From: a virus
Length of the DNA stretch: 64,000 nt
Reading direction: 5' to 3' (one strand)
Virus record (IMG/VR): IMGVR_UViG_3300035698_004752
Coordinates: 1-64,000 of that record
In this document: piece after piece, positions 40,250 to 49,595 of the stretch
Layout: the number at the start of each line of letters is the position of its first letter
Numbering within the stretch: position 1 is the stretch's first letter
Notes under the pieces: model-generated
What the model was told of the DNA's origin: nothing
The model's database searches: none
The model's input: the letters and a program-made list of their open reading frames with translations, nothing else
Program-made: the position numbers and the translations under genes

Positions 40250-41034
40250 AGAGATTAATTTATCAAGTATACGTTGGACCTAAAACCAAATTATATGATT
40301 TCTGCACACAATCTGTTGAAAAATATTGTAATAAACATAAAATAAAATACCATTGCCAAAAAGAACCAATCCTTAAAATTCGACCAAATATCTTCTCTTC
40401 AAACAGAAGTCATAATGCCGTCGAACGACTTGGGTATCTCCCAATTTATGAAAAAGAAAATGCATTTGACTTCTTTGATGAATATGATCAAATCGCTATT
40501 ATAGATTCGGACATTTACATCAAAGACGGAGCACCAAATATCTTTGATGATTTTGGTACTGAGCACGACTTCGGTGCAGTAGTTGAGAGAGAAATGCCTC
40601 TCACGCCCGCGTATAGAAGTAAAATTATAAATTATTCCCATATGCAATATGGTATGTTCCATAAGAAACTCAATTTCAAATGGGATTCGTCTGGTGCAGA
40701 ATTCATGAACATGGGCATGATGGTTATGAATAAAAGTATCACAAAATATTTACGGGGACAAAGCGCCGGTCAATTTCTAATGAGAAGTGAGTTTCAAGAT
40801 TTTATCGACGGTAAGGGAGGGTGGAAATGGTCAACGGATCAGACTCTTCTTAACTATTGGATTAAAAATGAACGAATGAATGTTAAACATATGGACTGGA
40901 AATGGAATGGATTGTATACAGCAATCCCTGCAATGAGAACCAAAGAGTCCCATTTTGTCCATTTGTTCTTAAAAGATAAATTACCTGATAGAGGTGAAAA
41001 TGTAGAATCAATAGTAGGTGATTTCTATGCTTAA
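40246..41034 (+). CDS. glycosyltransferase-like protein (paralogue 1)
   Basis: ATG 40246 gives 262 aa. It opens RLIYQVYVGPKTKLYDFC and has a DxD metal site in IAIIDSDIYI, with NMGMMVMNKS and WKWSTDQTLLNYW in the acceptor region. The order is shared with three further genes downstream, suggesting gene duplication. The donor sugar is unknown. Confidence 0.72.
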   Translation: MKRLIYQVYVGPKTKLYDFCTQSVEKYCNKHKIKYHCQKEPILKIRPNIFSSNRSHNAVERLGYLPIYEKENAFDFFDEYDQIAIIDSDIYIKDGAPNIFDDFGTEHDFGAVVEREMPLTPAYRSKIINYSHMQYGMFHKKLNFKWDSSGAEFMNMGMMVMNKSITKYLRGQSAGQFLMRSEFQDFIDGKGGWKWSTDQTLLNYWIKNERMNVKHMDWKWNGLYTAIPAMRTKESHFVHLFLKDKLPDRGENVESIVGDFYA

Positions 41035-41194
41035 GTGTGATGATTGCGGCAAATTTGTTTCATTTAAAGATCTCTTCGAAGAGATGGCTCTAAGATCACT
41101 TCTAACGCCGGATTCACATTTTACTGAAGAAACGTATGAAACCCTTTGTAAGCGGTGCTATACGCCACCCAAGGAGCTTAAAGAAGGTGTCTAA
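41027..41194 (+). CDS. small zinc-ribbon protein (55 aa)
   Basis: Frame ATG 41027 to TAA 41192-41194, overlapping genes on both sides. MLKCDDCGKFVSF and LCKRCYTPP form a CxxC...CxxC ribbon. Confidence 0.65.
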   Translation: MLKCDDCGKFVSFKDLFEEMALRSLLTPDSHFTEETYETLCKRCYTPPKELKEGV

Positions 41195-42033
41195 TGAGTA
41201 AAAATGTAATATATCAATATTGGTACGGATCTGCACCAAACGACGCAGTTAAAGCAGGTCAGAAGAACATGAAAAAATACGCTGAATATATTGGTGCAGA
41301 GTACATGTTTGAAACGGATCCCCCTTTTCATGGTGGCACATGTTCTCTCAAGAAGAAGTATAATGCGCTTCGACCTGTATACGATGACATATTTCTAGAC
41401 TACGATAATGTGTTGTTCGCGGATCTGGATGTTTTTACTGTCGATGGAATCACCGAAAATATCTTTGAAGAAGATATCAAACATATTGGTATTTGTCAAG
41501 AGCCGTTACAACCCCATTTGAGAAGTCTCCCGCGCGTAAGTAATAACAGTTTGATCTCATTACATAATGACAATATCTGGGCCAAAGCGGTAAAAGATAG
41601 ATATAATATTGAAGTCAATCGGGACAGCGAAAATAGACCGTTAGTCTATAATTCTGGTGTGGTAGTTTTTACAAACGAGGGACTAATTAAAGCTAGAAGT
41701 AACTTCGTCCAGTTTGAAGATCATATTAATCATTTGAAATCCGTCGGCCTACATAGTTTTTACTTATCGGATCAAACGTATTACCAGACCATGCTTTATG
41801 CATCTGGTGTAGATTTTAAAATTTTAGACTATAAATGGAATTCTCAATTACATTGGATTAGAGGCGACACACTAAAGGTCGGCGACGGTAGAACTTTAGA
41901 TACTAATTTTGTTCATGTTCAGATCTCAGGCGCAGATAATTGGGGTGAAGAGGAACACTATAGAATGGTAAACTTCCCAAAATTCCTCTGGAATATACCC
42001 ACAGAATTTGACTTAGGAGATTATAATGTTTAG
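41194..42033 (+). CDS. glycosyltransferase-like protein (paralogue 2)
   Basis: The 279 aa protein starts SKNVIYQYWYGSAPNDAVKAGQ, has DYDNVLFADLDVFTVDG with a DLDV (DxD) site, and YNSGVVVFTN. The same layout as the 40246, 42966 and 43619 products marks a tandem family. Confidence 0.75.
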   Translation: MSKNVIYQYWYGSAPNDAVKAGQKNMKKYAEYIGAEYMFETDPPFHGGTCSLKKKYNALRPVYDDIFLDYDNVLFADLDVFTVDGITENIFEEDIKHIGICQEPLQPHLRSLPRVSNNSLISLHNDNIWAKAVKDRYNIEVNRDSENRPLVYNSGVVVFTNEGLIKARSNFVQFEDHINHLKSVGLHSFYLSDQTYYQTMLYASGVDFKILDYKWNSQLHWIRGDTLKVGDGRTLDTNFVHVQISGADNWGEEEHYRMVNFPKFLWNIPTEFDLGDYNV

Positions 42034-42610
42034 TATGCCACCAAAAGAGACGTTTCTAAAACAGGATGCTGCATATGACCATCAAAGGGGTTTATATACA
42101 GAGGCCATAAAACATTGCACACAATTTAGAATTGCCATTGATGTGGGAGCTCACATAGGTTTCTTTTCATCAAAAATGGTGAAGGATTTTAAAGAGGTAG
42201 CTGCATTCGAACCTATGTTCTCTAAGTACTTGAAAGAAAATGTTCCTGAAGATAATCTAACAATATTCCCAATAGGTCTTTCTAGTCATGAGGCAACCTA
42301 TGCTTTTAATATTAGAGAACATCACACAGGAATGTCTAAAATAGATAAAAACGGTAAGGATAAAATTGCTTGTATAGATCTAGATTCGATGGGCTTTACT
42401 GGTGTCGATCTAATTAAAATTGATGTAGAATCCCATGAATATTTTGTTATTGAGGGAATGAGAAATTTTCTGAAAACTAACAGCCCCGTTATTATTATCG
42501 AATTAAATGATGTAACACATCGCGCGAATATAATACAGACTCTTAGGTCCCACGGGTACGTCAAGGTTTTAACAGTCGATACAGACTATATCTTTAAGAA
42601 AGGAAAATAG
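42026..42610 (+). CDS. FkbM-family methyltransferase
   Basis: The 194 aa protein has AIDVGAHIGFFSSKM (SAM site), AAFEPMFSKY and LIKIDVESHEYFVIEGM, the FkbM signature. Such enzymes O-methylate sugars or related products. It lies among glycosyltransferases and overlaps the upstream gene by 8 nt. Confidence 0.88.
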   Translation: MFSMPPKETFLKQDAAYDHQRGLYTEAIKHCTQFRIAIDVGAHIGFFSSKMVKDFKEVAAFEPMFSKYLKENVPEDNLTIFPIGLSSHEATYAFNIREHHTGMSKIDKNGKDKIACIDLDSMGFTGVDLIKIDVESHEYFVIEGMRNFLKTNSPVIIIELNDVTHRANIIQTLRSHGYVKVLTVDTDYIFKKGK

Positions 42611-42611
42611 T

Positions 42612-42959
42612 ATGGCCTTTAAAGAATTAAATTCAATCGAAAGAAAAAAACAAACTGAAGAAGAAAACGAAATCTATTTAGAGGAATACGGCAACAGTAA
42701 AAAGATAGGCAGTCATTTCCGCCATACATTTACTATATGCGACATTCATCGAAAATTGTATAAAATGATGGTTGACGACGTAAACCAATTGTCGAAGCCA
42801 GAAGTCCAGGAAGAAGTCAAATATATGCTTCAGAGAGCTTTTGTAATCGCAAAGAAAACTGACGCTAAGCTGAGACAATATAAGCACAACTATGACGATG
42901 AATGGTACGCGCAAGAAAAAGGTCGTCATGCTGAATGGTTAAAGGAGTTAGATAAGTAA
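42612..42959 (+). CDS. hypothetical protein (115 aa)
   Basis: A charged, helical protein (QLSKPEVQEEVKYMLQRAFV) with no motif. It lies in the sugar cluster, separated by 1 nt upstream and 6 nt downstream. Confidence 0.6.
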   Translation: MAFKELNSIERKKQTEEENEIYLEEYGNSKKIGSHFRHTFTICDIHRKLYKMMVDDVNQLSKPEVQEEVKYMLQRAFVIAKKTDAKLRQYKHNYDDEWYAQEKGRHAEWLKELDK

Positions 42960-42965
42960 TTATTC

Positions 42966-43619
42966 ATGAATCTTATTCTACAACATTTTAACGGCGAATT
43001 GAGACCCCTAGATAAATTGTCTATTGAGAACATGAAGCAGTATGCAGATAAAATTGGTGCTGAACATAAACTAATAACGGGAAAACCATTCTCAGATAGA
43101 TTGACAAACGCATGTCAAAAGGTACATTGCATATCTGAAGATTATGACGAATATGATAATGTACTGATGGTTGACCCAGACATTTTCGCGGTAAAGGGTC
43201 TAACACAAAATGTGTTTGATAGACCCGGAAATGGCACACATTTTACCACACAAATTAGACTTAAAGAAAGACTAATTAGTTGGGGAAGAATTACAAACTC
43301 AACACCATATTGGGCTGGGTCGTTCTATAAGTTTAGTCGCGAAGAGAGAAAGAAATTAAGGGATGAAACGTCCGTCTTCGATAACTGGGAAATCTTCAAC
43401 GAAGCATACAAATACGAGGATGAAGGAATACTTTCGGTGTTGGCGATGAGAGCTAAATTACCGATAAATTATATAGAACTTGAATGGAACTGGGACAGTT
43501 TCCTAGTCGACCCAATGTACGCCAAATTTATTCACATTAGAACAAAAATTAGTCCTAACGGTCCTAAAGTTACTAAAATGGAAAATTATCAGAAATTGGT
43601 TAATAGAGGTATAATCTAG
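42966..43619 (+). CDS. glycosyltransferase-like protein (paralogue 3)
   Basis: The 217 aa protein has NLILQHFNGELRPLDKLS, DYDEYDNVLMVDPDIFAVKG (DPD site) and WNWDSFLVDP. Shorter than paralogues 1 and 2. It shares 1 nt with paralogue 4. Confidence 0.72.
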   Translation: MNLILQHFNGELRPLDKLSIENMKQYADKIGAEHKLITGKPFSDRLTNACQKVHCISEDYDEYDNVLMVDPDIFAVKGLTQNVFDRPGNGTHFTTQIRLKERLISWGRITNSTPYWAGSFYKFSREERKKLRDETSVFDNWEIFNEAYKYEDEGILSVLAMRAKLPINYIELEWNWDSFLVDPMYAKFIHIRTKISPNGPKVTKMENYQKLVNRGII

Positions 43620-44347
43620 TGAGTCATAATATCATCCTACAACACTATGATGGATTCCAACCGGTCTGGGCACTTGCTGCAGAAAAGACTGTTCGTAACT
43701 ATGCATCAGAGGTTGGTGCTATTTACGAATTTGTTCAGGGTTTACCGTGTGGTAAAGAAGCCGGACCATATGCACAGAAATTGCATATGCTGGACGAAAA
43801 GTTTGACGAATTCGACCAAGTCTTGATGTTAGATATGGATGTCATTGCAACTAACGTATACGACAACATATTTGATATCCCTCAGATTGGTGTATTACAT
43901 TCGAGAGCTATGAAAAATCCCGAGAGCGTAAATCAAGGTGATGACTGGAAGATTAATCCACTATACAAACAGGGTAAACCCCTTTTCTTTGGTAGCGTCA
44001 TAAAACTCGACAGAGATATGAGAATCAAGATGAGGAAACATCTAGATTGGGATTATTTTAATTATGTCGTGAAAAATCAATATGGTTCAGACGAATTGAT
44101 CATGCATTATTGCCTTCATAAATCCGGCGTGTTAGAAGACAAATCCTTTTATGAAATGTGCATGAGAAGAGATGGGCCAGATCTAGATAATATACGCGTT
44201 AGAGATTATGATAGATATGATAAAAGGTTCGCTAATCAGCCTGAAGATTCAGATCTCAACGCCTCTCTGATTCACTTCTGTGCTGCTAGAAAACGGATGA
44301 TACTTCCAACTGTTAAAAAAATATTCGGGGACAGATTTAATGACTAA
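43619..44347 (+). CDS. glycosyltransferase-like protein (paralogue 4)
   Basis: A GTG start directly coupled to paralogue 3. 242 aa with NIILQHYDGFQPVWAL, KFDEFDQVLMLDMDVIATN (DMD site) and a C-terminal histidine segment (ASLIHFCAARKRM). Confidence 0.72.
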   Translation: MSHNIILQHYDGFQPVWALAAEKTVRNYASEVGAIYEFVQGLPCGKEAGPYAQKLHMLDEKFDEFDQVLMLDMDVIATNVYDNIFDIPQIGVLHSRAMKNPESVNQGDDWKINPLYKQGKPLFFGSVIKLDRDMRIKMRKHLDWDYFNYVVKNQYGSDELIMHYCLHKSGVLEDKSFYEMCMRRDGPDLDNIRVRDYDRYDKRFANQPEDSDLNASLIHFCAARKRMILPTVKKIFGDRFND

Positions 44348-45287
44348 AATTCTTATTACAGGCATCGCGGGTATGATTGGTTTTCATACTGCTATAAAAC
44401 TGACTAAGGAAGGATATGAAGTAATAGGCATAGATAATTACAATGACTATTATGACGTCAAACTTAAAAGAGATAGACGAGATATTCTTAATGCTCTGGG
44501 TATTAAAACGTACGAATCGGATGTAAGATTTAGGTCATGGCAAGTGCTACTCGAAGATGTTGACGTGGTATTACATCTAGCAGCCTACGCGGGAGTAAGA
44601 CATTCCCTAGATGAACCATATCCCTATATCGACAACAATATTACAGGAACACAAACACTAATCGGGGCTATTGAAGCTGCAGGAATTAATAAGGTTCTAT
44701 ATGCGTCGACCTCGTGCGTCATGCATGGTAATGAATTACCCTGGAAAGAATCCGTACCATTAATGCATCCAAATAATCCATACGGTTGGTCCAAAATGGT
44801 TAATGAGTGTCAGTTTAAGCATTCTAAGATTGATAGAAGTATTGGTCTCCGTTTCTTCACCGTATACGGTCCATACGGCCGTCCTGACATGGCGTTGTTT
44901 AGTTTTTGTGATGCAATAGTAAAAGGTGAACCAATAGACCTATATAACTATGGCAATATGAAGCGGGATTTCACATACGTGGACGACATTGTCCAGGGCA
45001 TAGAAATTCTCATTGAGAAGATTGTTAATGACGAAAATAGCTATAGTGATATATTTAATATTGGATATGGGGAAAGCGTAAATCTTTCAGATTTCGTAGA
45101 TGAAATAGAAAAACAATTTGGTCGTCCTGTAAAGAGAAATCTGGTCCCGATGCATCCTGCAGATTCTCCGGCAACATGGTCAGACACGACTAAACTTCAA
45201 AATCTTGGATATAAACCAACCACCCCTGTATCCGAAGGTGTTTCAAAATTTGTCCAGTGGTATAAATCTTATTATAAAGTGAATTAA
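44340..45287 (+). CDS. NAD-dependent epimerase, UDP-glucuronate 4-epimerase-like
   Basis: The 315 aa SDR protein has GIAGMIGFHTAIKL (NAD site), YNDYYDVKLKRDRRD, AGVRHSLDEPYPYI, NPYGWSKM (catalytic YxxxK) and RFFTVYGPYGRPDMALF with KRDFTYVDDI. These are close to UDP-glucuronate 4-epimerases. Together with the dehydrogenase at 3499 it could make UDP-galacturonate. Confidence 0.88.
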   Translation: MTKILITGIAGMIGFHTAIKLTKEGYEVIGIDNYNDYYDVKLKRDRRDILNALGIKTYESDVRFRSWQVLLEDVDVVLHLAAYAGVRHSLDEPYPYIDNNITGTQTLIGAIEAAGINKVLYASTSCVMHGNELPWKESVPLMHPNNPYGWSKMVNECQFKHSKIDRSIGLRFFTVYGPYGRPDMALFSFCDAIVKGEPIDLYNYGNMKRDFTYVDDIVQGIEILIEKIVNDENSYSDIFNIGYGESVNLSDFVDEIEKQFGRPVKRNLVPMHPADSPATWSDTTKLQNLGYKPTTPVSEGVSKFVQWYKSYYKVN

Positions 45288-45290
45288 AGA

Positions 45291-46001
45291 ATGAAGGCTT
45301 ACGCAATAACATTAACAAAAAATCTACTTTCTGTAAGAGGAACTGATAATTTAATAAATTCATCAAAAGCCTTTGGAAATGATTTTGATGTTGAGGTATT
45401 TCATGCAACCACTGATGGTGGTCCAGCCACACTCGCATTTGAAATGGGTGAATGGGGTTTCAAATGGAACTATCCGTGGGATGAGGTAAAGATTGATATT
45501 CAATCAGGTTTAGTAAAAAGACCATATAAAACCAAAAACCCCGGGTCTAGAATAGCATGCGCACTAAGTCATTATCGTCTATGGAATGCTTCGGTTCAAA
45601 TGAATGAAACAATTCTAGTATTAGAGCACGATGCTATTTTTATTAGAAAATTCACAAATGAATCTATATCTGAATTTGAAAATTCGGATTTTGGTATTAT
45701 GGGAATTAATAATCCCATTGGCGCGACCAGAAAAGCATCACAACTGGATGCAATGATACAACACGACAAAAGATCAATTCAACCAATCCCCGTATTAGAT
45801 CAATATACAACTCCCCAGGGATTAGCTGGAAATTCTGCATATATAATTAAACCGTGGGCAGCTAAGAAACTTGTGGATGGGGTTAAAGAATACGGACTTT
45901 GGCCAAATGACGCATTTATGTGTAAACAGTTATTTCCTTTTCTTGGATTATCTAGAACTTATTATACAAAGGTGCAAGGTCTTCCTTCCACCACTACGTA
46001 G
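45291..46001 (+). CDS. GT25-type glycosyltransferase
   Basis: The 236 aa protein has KAYAITLTKN, CALSHYRLWN and ILVLEHDAIF, the GT25 (LPS beta-glycosyltransferase) pattern. The next gene is a homologue. Confidence 0.82.
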   Translation: MKAYAITLTKNLLSVRGTDNLINSSKAFGNDFDVEVFHATTDGGPATLAFEMGEWGFKWNYPWDEVKIDIQSGLVKRPYKTKNPGSRIACALSHYRLWNASVQMNETILVLEHDAIFIRKFTNESISEFENSDFGIMGINNPIGATRKASQLDAMIQHDKRSIQPIPVLDQYTTPQGLAGNSAYIIKPWAAKKLVDGVKEYGLWPNDAFMCKQLFPFLGLSRTYYTKVQGLPSTTT

Positions 46002-46010
46002 GAGAATACT

Positions 46011-46655
46011 ATGAAAGCATACGTGATTACAATTAAGGGCAATAAAAAGTCTGAAGAAGCTGCGGCTCGATGCATTGCATCCGGTAAGAAATATGGTGTC
46101 AAAGTAGACACATTCTATGCGATCACCCCCGAAGACAATATACAGGATATGGCGAAGAAAGCAGGAATAGAAAGTCTTGCAAGATTCAATGAGGTGTATT
46201 CAAGATCAGATAGGTGTCTCGCGGCATTTCTCTCACATTTCACTTTATGGATGTTAAGTGTTTCAACAAAAGAAGAACTCGTAATTCTTGAGCACGACGC
46301 TGTGTTTGTTGATTATCTAACAAGATTCGAATACACCGCTTGTGTTAATCTTGGTCGCCCTTCATACGGGAAATGGAACGTACCTAAATTATTGGGTATT
46401 AACCCTCTCACGTCAAAAAGATATTTCCCTGGTGCTCATGCATATATGGTAAAACCTGTCGGCGCTGCAGCCCTTTTAGAAAGATCTAAACTGTTCGCTG
46501 GACCAACAGACGTATTCTTAAACATGGAGAATTTCGATTGGCTTCAAGAATATTATCCTTGGCCAATAGAATGTAAGGATTCCTTCACCACAATTCAAAG
46601 CGAAAGAGGTTGCCTGGCGAAACATAATTATAGTGAAGGATACGAAATTGTATGA
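46011..46655 (+). CDS. GT25-type glycosyltransferase (second copy)
   Basis: The 214 aa protein has KAYVITIKGN, AFLSHFTLWML and LVILEHDAVF, and GAHAYMVKPVGA. A diverged tandem duplicate of the gene at 45291. Preceded by AGGAGA. Confidence 0.82.
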   Translation: MKAYVITIKGNKKSEEAAARCIASGKKYGVKVDTFYAITPEDNIQDMAKKAGIESLARFNEVYSRSDRCLAAFLSHFTLWMLSVSTKEELVILEHDAVFVDYLTRFEYTACVNLGRPSYGKWNVPKLLGINPLTSKRYFPGAHAYMVKPVGAAALLERSKLFAGPTDVFLNMENFDWLQEYYPWPIECKDSFTTIQSERGCLAKHNYSEGYEIV

Positions 46656-47304
46656 TAAAGTATTCGTAACTGGGTGTGATCAACATACCGAGTGGATGCT
46701 TCCATGGTTTCTAAGAAATTATTGGGAGCACAATAAAATTCCATTAGTTGTCATGAATTTTGGGATGAGTAATAATATGCTTATGTGGCTTAATATGCGT
46801 CCTGAAGTTGATAAGGTTATGAGTGCAGAAGCAGTGTTATATACAAGTTGGTATCAAAAACCACAGGCACTATTAAGTGTAAAGGCTAAGCAAAAATTTT
46901 GGATTGATACTGATTGTGAAGTTCTAGATGACATTTCTGATGTCTTTAAATACATCAAACCAGAAAAAATATGTCTTTCTATAGATCAACCTTGGACTTT
47001 AAGGAGAGGAGACACCTGGTATAATAGTGGTGTCTTTGGAGTAGAAGGTGATCCGAAAATTCTTAAAGCATGGGCTTTGAATTGCAGACAAAAATATAGA
47101 AATCAACATTTACATGGGGACCAAGATATACTCCACGATATGTTGAAAACGCCGATTGATTCTCTCATAAATATAGAGGAACTACCGAACGAATATAACA
47201 CACTTCGTCTTCAAATTCAAGATGGAACCACAGGCAAAATAAAAATAATGCACTGGACAGGTGTTAAAGGTAAAGATCACATTAGAAGGGTTATGAATGA
47301 CTAA
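46648..47304 (+). CDS. glycosyltransferase-like protein with DxD
   Basis: TTG 46648 follows GAAGGA by 7 nt; an in-frame GTG at 46633 is the alternative. The protein of about 218 aa has VFVTGCDQHTEWMLPW, KQKFWIDTDCEVLDD (DTD site), WYNSGVFGVEG and HGDQDILHDML. It overlaps both neighbours by 8 nt. Confidence 0.72.
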   Translation: MYDKVFVTGCDQHTEWMLPWFLRNYWEHNKIPLVVMNFGMSNNMLMWLNMRPEVDKVMSAEAVLYTSWYQKPQALLSVKAKQKFWIDTDCEVLDDISDVFKYIKPEKICLSIDQPWTLRRGDTWYNSGVFGVEGDPKILKAWALNCRQKYRNQHLHGDQDILHDMLKTPIDSLINIEELPNEYNTLRLQIQDGTTGKIKIMHWTGVKGKDHIRRVMND

Positions 47305-47893
47305 AATTATACACGTAGTAGGGAACGGATTTAGTGCAGAGGCATATGATCAAACAGCGCCAGGAATGACCTTGACGTGTAATCTACCTCCATTTGATAT
47401 ACCGAATGCATCTGCAACTTGTATGGTCGATTTTAAAATGATGAAGGCTATTGAAGAAGGTTCTGTTACTGTCCCGGGTAATTGGGTACTAGGATTTAGA
47501 CCTAAAAAGTATACTGAATTAAGACAAAATTTTTATCTTCGTCATGCACCTCAAATTAAAGAATTTTATACCGTTCTACCGAAATACGTAGCGAATTATA
47601 CTGATTTTAATTGCGGTCATTTTGCTGTTCATTATGCTGCTAATAGATTAAAGGGTACTGAAATTCATATGTACGGATTCGATTCAATGTTTGAATTTGA
47701 TCTTAGATCTTGTACTGATTTTTATTTACAATCAAATAGAGAAAATAATCATACAGAGAAACTTACAAGTAATTGGCGACCAATCTGGGAGAAACTCTTT
47801 AAAGAATTTCCAAAGGTTGATTTTAAAATATACTACAGACATAATCATATCAAAATTAATGCACCAAAAAATGTTGAATTAATCGTAAAATAG
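47297..47893 (+). CDS. putative glycosyltransferase/MptE-like Rossmann protein
   Basis: The 198 aa protein begins KIIHVVGNGFSAEAYDQ and has FNCGHFAVHYAANRLKGTEIHMYGFDSMFEF, resembling sialyltransferase/DUF115-type Rossmann proteins. Assignment is tentative. It is the last gene of the sugar cluster. Confidence 0.55.
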   Translation: MTKIIHVVGNGFSAEAYDQTAPGMTLTCNLPPFDIPNASATCMVDFKMMKAIEEGSVTVPGNWVLGFRPKKYTELRQNFYLRHAPQIKEFYTVLPKYVANYTDFNCGHFAVHYAANRLKGTEIHMYGFDSMFEFDLRSCTDFYLQSNRENNHTEKLTSNWRPIWEKLFKEFPKVDFKIYYRHNHIKINAPKNVELIVK

Positions 47894-47924
47894 GGTTTAC
47901 AATCTTTCAAATTTAGGGTACTAT
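47893..47924 (+). promoter_or_regulatory. class A promoter
   Basis: GGG-TTTACA, 17 bp, TACTAT, beginning at the end of the previous gene. Only about 7 nt separate the -10 from ATG 47931, so the mRNA would be nearly leaderless. Confidence 0.75.
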
Positions 47925-47930
47925 ACATAT

Positions 47931-48200
47931 ATGGAACTTTTAGATAAATCCTGTTTAGATTCGATTGATGTCGATATTAATCAATCGATCATGTGGTATA
48001 TGTGTGCTACTTGGGCTTTAAATGAAGAAAATCCGATTATAACAGAAAATGTTTATAATCACATAAAAAGAAAAATTAAGAAGAATTGGGAAATTATAGA
48101 TCATGTTTGTAAATTCAACATTGATCAAAATGATTTTTCGATTATAGAATTCCCTAAAATGACTGAACAAACTGTAAAGACCCTTAGATCAAATCTATAA
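47931..48200 (+). CDS. hypothetical protein (89 aa)
   Basis: A helical protein (YMCATWALNEENPIITENVY) without a known motif, in a single-gene unit between two class A promoters. Confidence 0.6.
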   Translation: MELLDKSCLDSIDVDINQSIMWYMCATWALNEENPIITENVYNHIKRKIKKNWEIIDHVCKFNIDQNDFSIIEFPKMTEQTVKTLRSNL

Positions 48201-48202
48201 TA

Positions 48203-48235
48203 GGGGTTTACACCTTAGACGTTTTATGATACTAT
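48203..48235 (+). promoter_or_regulatory. class A promoter
   Basis: GGGG-TTTACA, 17 bp, TACTAT, before the membrane protein at 48265. Confidence 0.78.
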
Positions 48236-48264
48236 ATAAGTAATCTAAACAAATGGAGAATAAA

Positions 48265-48495
48265 ATGAGTGATTCTAACTCAAGCGCCACAACTGGCGGA
48301 ATTAGCTTTACGGGTGCTTTAGCTCTAGTATTTATTGTGATGAAATTAATGGGCTGGGGTGCAGTAGCTACCTGGTCGTGGTGGTGGGTACTTTCACCGC
48401 TTTGGTTGCCGATCGTAATTGTATTGGGCTTCATGGCAATTGTCTTTCTCTTCGTCCTACTTGCCGCTGGCATTAGTGCCCTATTTGGACGATAG
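48265..48495 (+). CDS. small membrane protein (76 aa)
   Basis: ATG 48265 lies 6 nt after GGAG. Two to three hydrophobic segments (FTGALALVFIVMKLMGWGAV; WLPIVIVLGFMAIVFLFVLL). No family is recognised. Confidence 0.6.
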   Translation: MSDSNSSATTGGISFTGALALVFIVMKLMGWGAVATWSWWWVLSPLWLPIVIVLGFMAIVFLFVLLAAGISALFGR

Positions 48496-48496
48496 A

Positions 48497-48634
48497 ATGA
48501 CAGACTTTGAACAAATGGTTGTCGATGATATCCTGGTATGGTATTTAGAATCTGGGTGTGGTATTCATCCATCTCAGCATGAAGCTATATCAAAAGAGTA
48601 TTGGAAACAAACTCATGGTATGTCATTAGATTGA
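48497..48634 (+). CDS. small hypothetical protein (45 aa)
   Basis: ATG 48497 is 1 nt after the previous stop. MTDFEQMVVDDILVWYLESG. It is the last frame before the tRNA array. Confidence 0.55.
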   Translation: MTDFEQMVVDDILVWYLESGCGIHPSQHEAISKEYWKQTHGMSLD

Positions 48635-48640
48635 TAATTT

Positions 48641-48715
48641 GGGAGTATGGTGTAAAGGTGGCACAAACCGCTCATAACGGTTAAGGATCGAGTTCAACTC
48701 TCGGTGCTCCTACCA
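48641..48715 (+). tRNA. tRNA-Met(CAT) elongator-type (or tRNA-Ile2)
   Basis: Full cloverleaf with encoded CCA; anticodon arm AACCG-CTCATAA-CGGTT. CAT could also be lysidine-modified to read AUA. Confidence 0.85.
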
Positions 48716-48728
48716 AAAGGAATATATA

Positions 48729-48893
48729 ATGTATGAAATACTAAAAGCAGATGACATTTGGGGCCTCATGAGAGAGGTCCGAAAACTTAGAGCCAAAGGT
48801 TGGCGTTGCGCCGGCGGAGTAGCTATTAAGAGCGCAAAAGGCGGTATATTAAATACTGATGAAACCACATATTATCAGGCAATGGAGAAGTGA
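48729..48893 (+). CDS. small basic hypothetical protein (54 aa)
   Basis: Frame ATG 48729 to TGA 48891-48893 after AAAGGAATATATA, starting 13 nt past the tRNA CCA. MYEILKADDIWGLMREVRKL. No family. Confidence 0.55.
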   Translation: MYEILKADDIWGLMREVRKLRAKGWRCAGGVAIKSAKGGILNTDETTYYQAMEK

Positions 48894-48894
48894 A

Positions 48895-49473
48895 GTGAAA
48901 GATTTTGTTATAAACCGTAACTCGTGGCATTTTCAATTAAATGAGATATTCATTTTAAGAGAAAAATCGCCTCATCAATATCCTAAAGATTTTTGTACTT
49001 ATTGGCGTTGGACATTATGGTCAGCGGTGATGGCTGGTGCTATGACTTTCATTGTGCTTGCTGCAATCGGCGCAGTTGGTATAATATTATTCGGCGCCGC
49101 ATCGCACCTAATGTTTTCCGCTGCATTACTTGGATTTATAACACTCGCAGTAGGTGTTGGAGTATTTATTGTATTAATATTAGTTCCCTATGTCATTGAA
49201 CCTCTTTGGAATAAAATCCCTCGTGATTGGTTCAGTGAAAAGTTAGGTAAACTTGGTGATGCAATTGCATTACCATTTGTATGGGTGTGGTCATATTTAC
49301 TTATTCCTCTCCACTATATTTGGGAATTAATCAAGGAAGCGTTCTTTTACCTTAATGATAAGTATGATGCTTGGCGCGAGAAGCACCCAAAGAAAGATCC
49401 AAAACCGTCGATCATTGTTGCTAAGTATAAAGCACAAAAATCCAAGATTTGCCCGATGGTAGAATATGCTTGA
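48895..49473 (+). CDS. membrane protein with three hydrophobic helices
   Basis: A GTG start at 48895 gives 192 aa (an in-frame ATG at 48859 would overlap the upstream gene more). Three adjacent membrane segments (LWSAVMAGAMTFIVLAAI; GIILFGAASHLMFSAALL; TLAVGVGVFIVLILVPYVI) precede a basic C-terminus (WREKHPKKDPKP). No family is recognised. Confidence 0.6.
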   Translation: MKDFVINRNSWHFQLNEIFILREKSPHQYPKDFCTYWRWTLWSAVMAGAMTFIVLAAIGAVGIILFGAASHLMFSAALLGFITLAVGVGVFIVLILVPYVIEPLWNKIPRDWFSEKLGKLGDAIALPFVWVWSYLLIPLHYIWELIKEAFFYLNDKYDAWREKHPKKDPKPSIIVAKYKAQKSKICPMVEYA

Positions 49474-49594
49474 TCGTGTTAGTTGGGATCGCTATGACAG
49501 CGGTTCGTGGAGTTTCGGTATAAGTTATCAGACGGCGCCACACCATTTTGCAATACATTTGTTTAAGCGAGCATTGTATATTAACTTTGAATAG
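49466..49594 (+). CDS. possible small protein (42 aa)
   Basis: ATG 49466 overlaps the previous stop (8 nt), ending TAG 49592-49594. MLDRVSWDRYDSGSWSFGIS. Weak support from length alone. Confidence 0.4.
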   Translation: MLDRVSWDRYDSGSWSFGISYQTAPHHFAIHLFKRALYINFE

Positions 49595-49595
49595 A

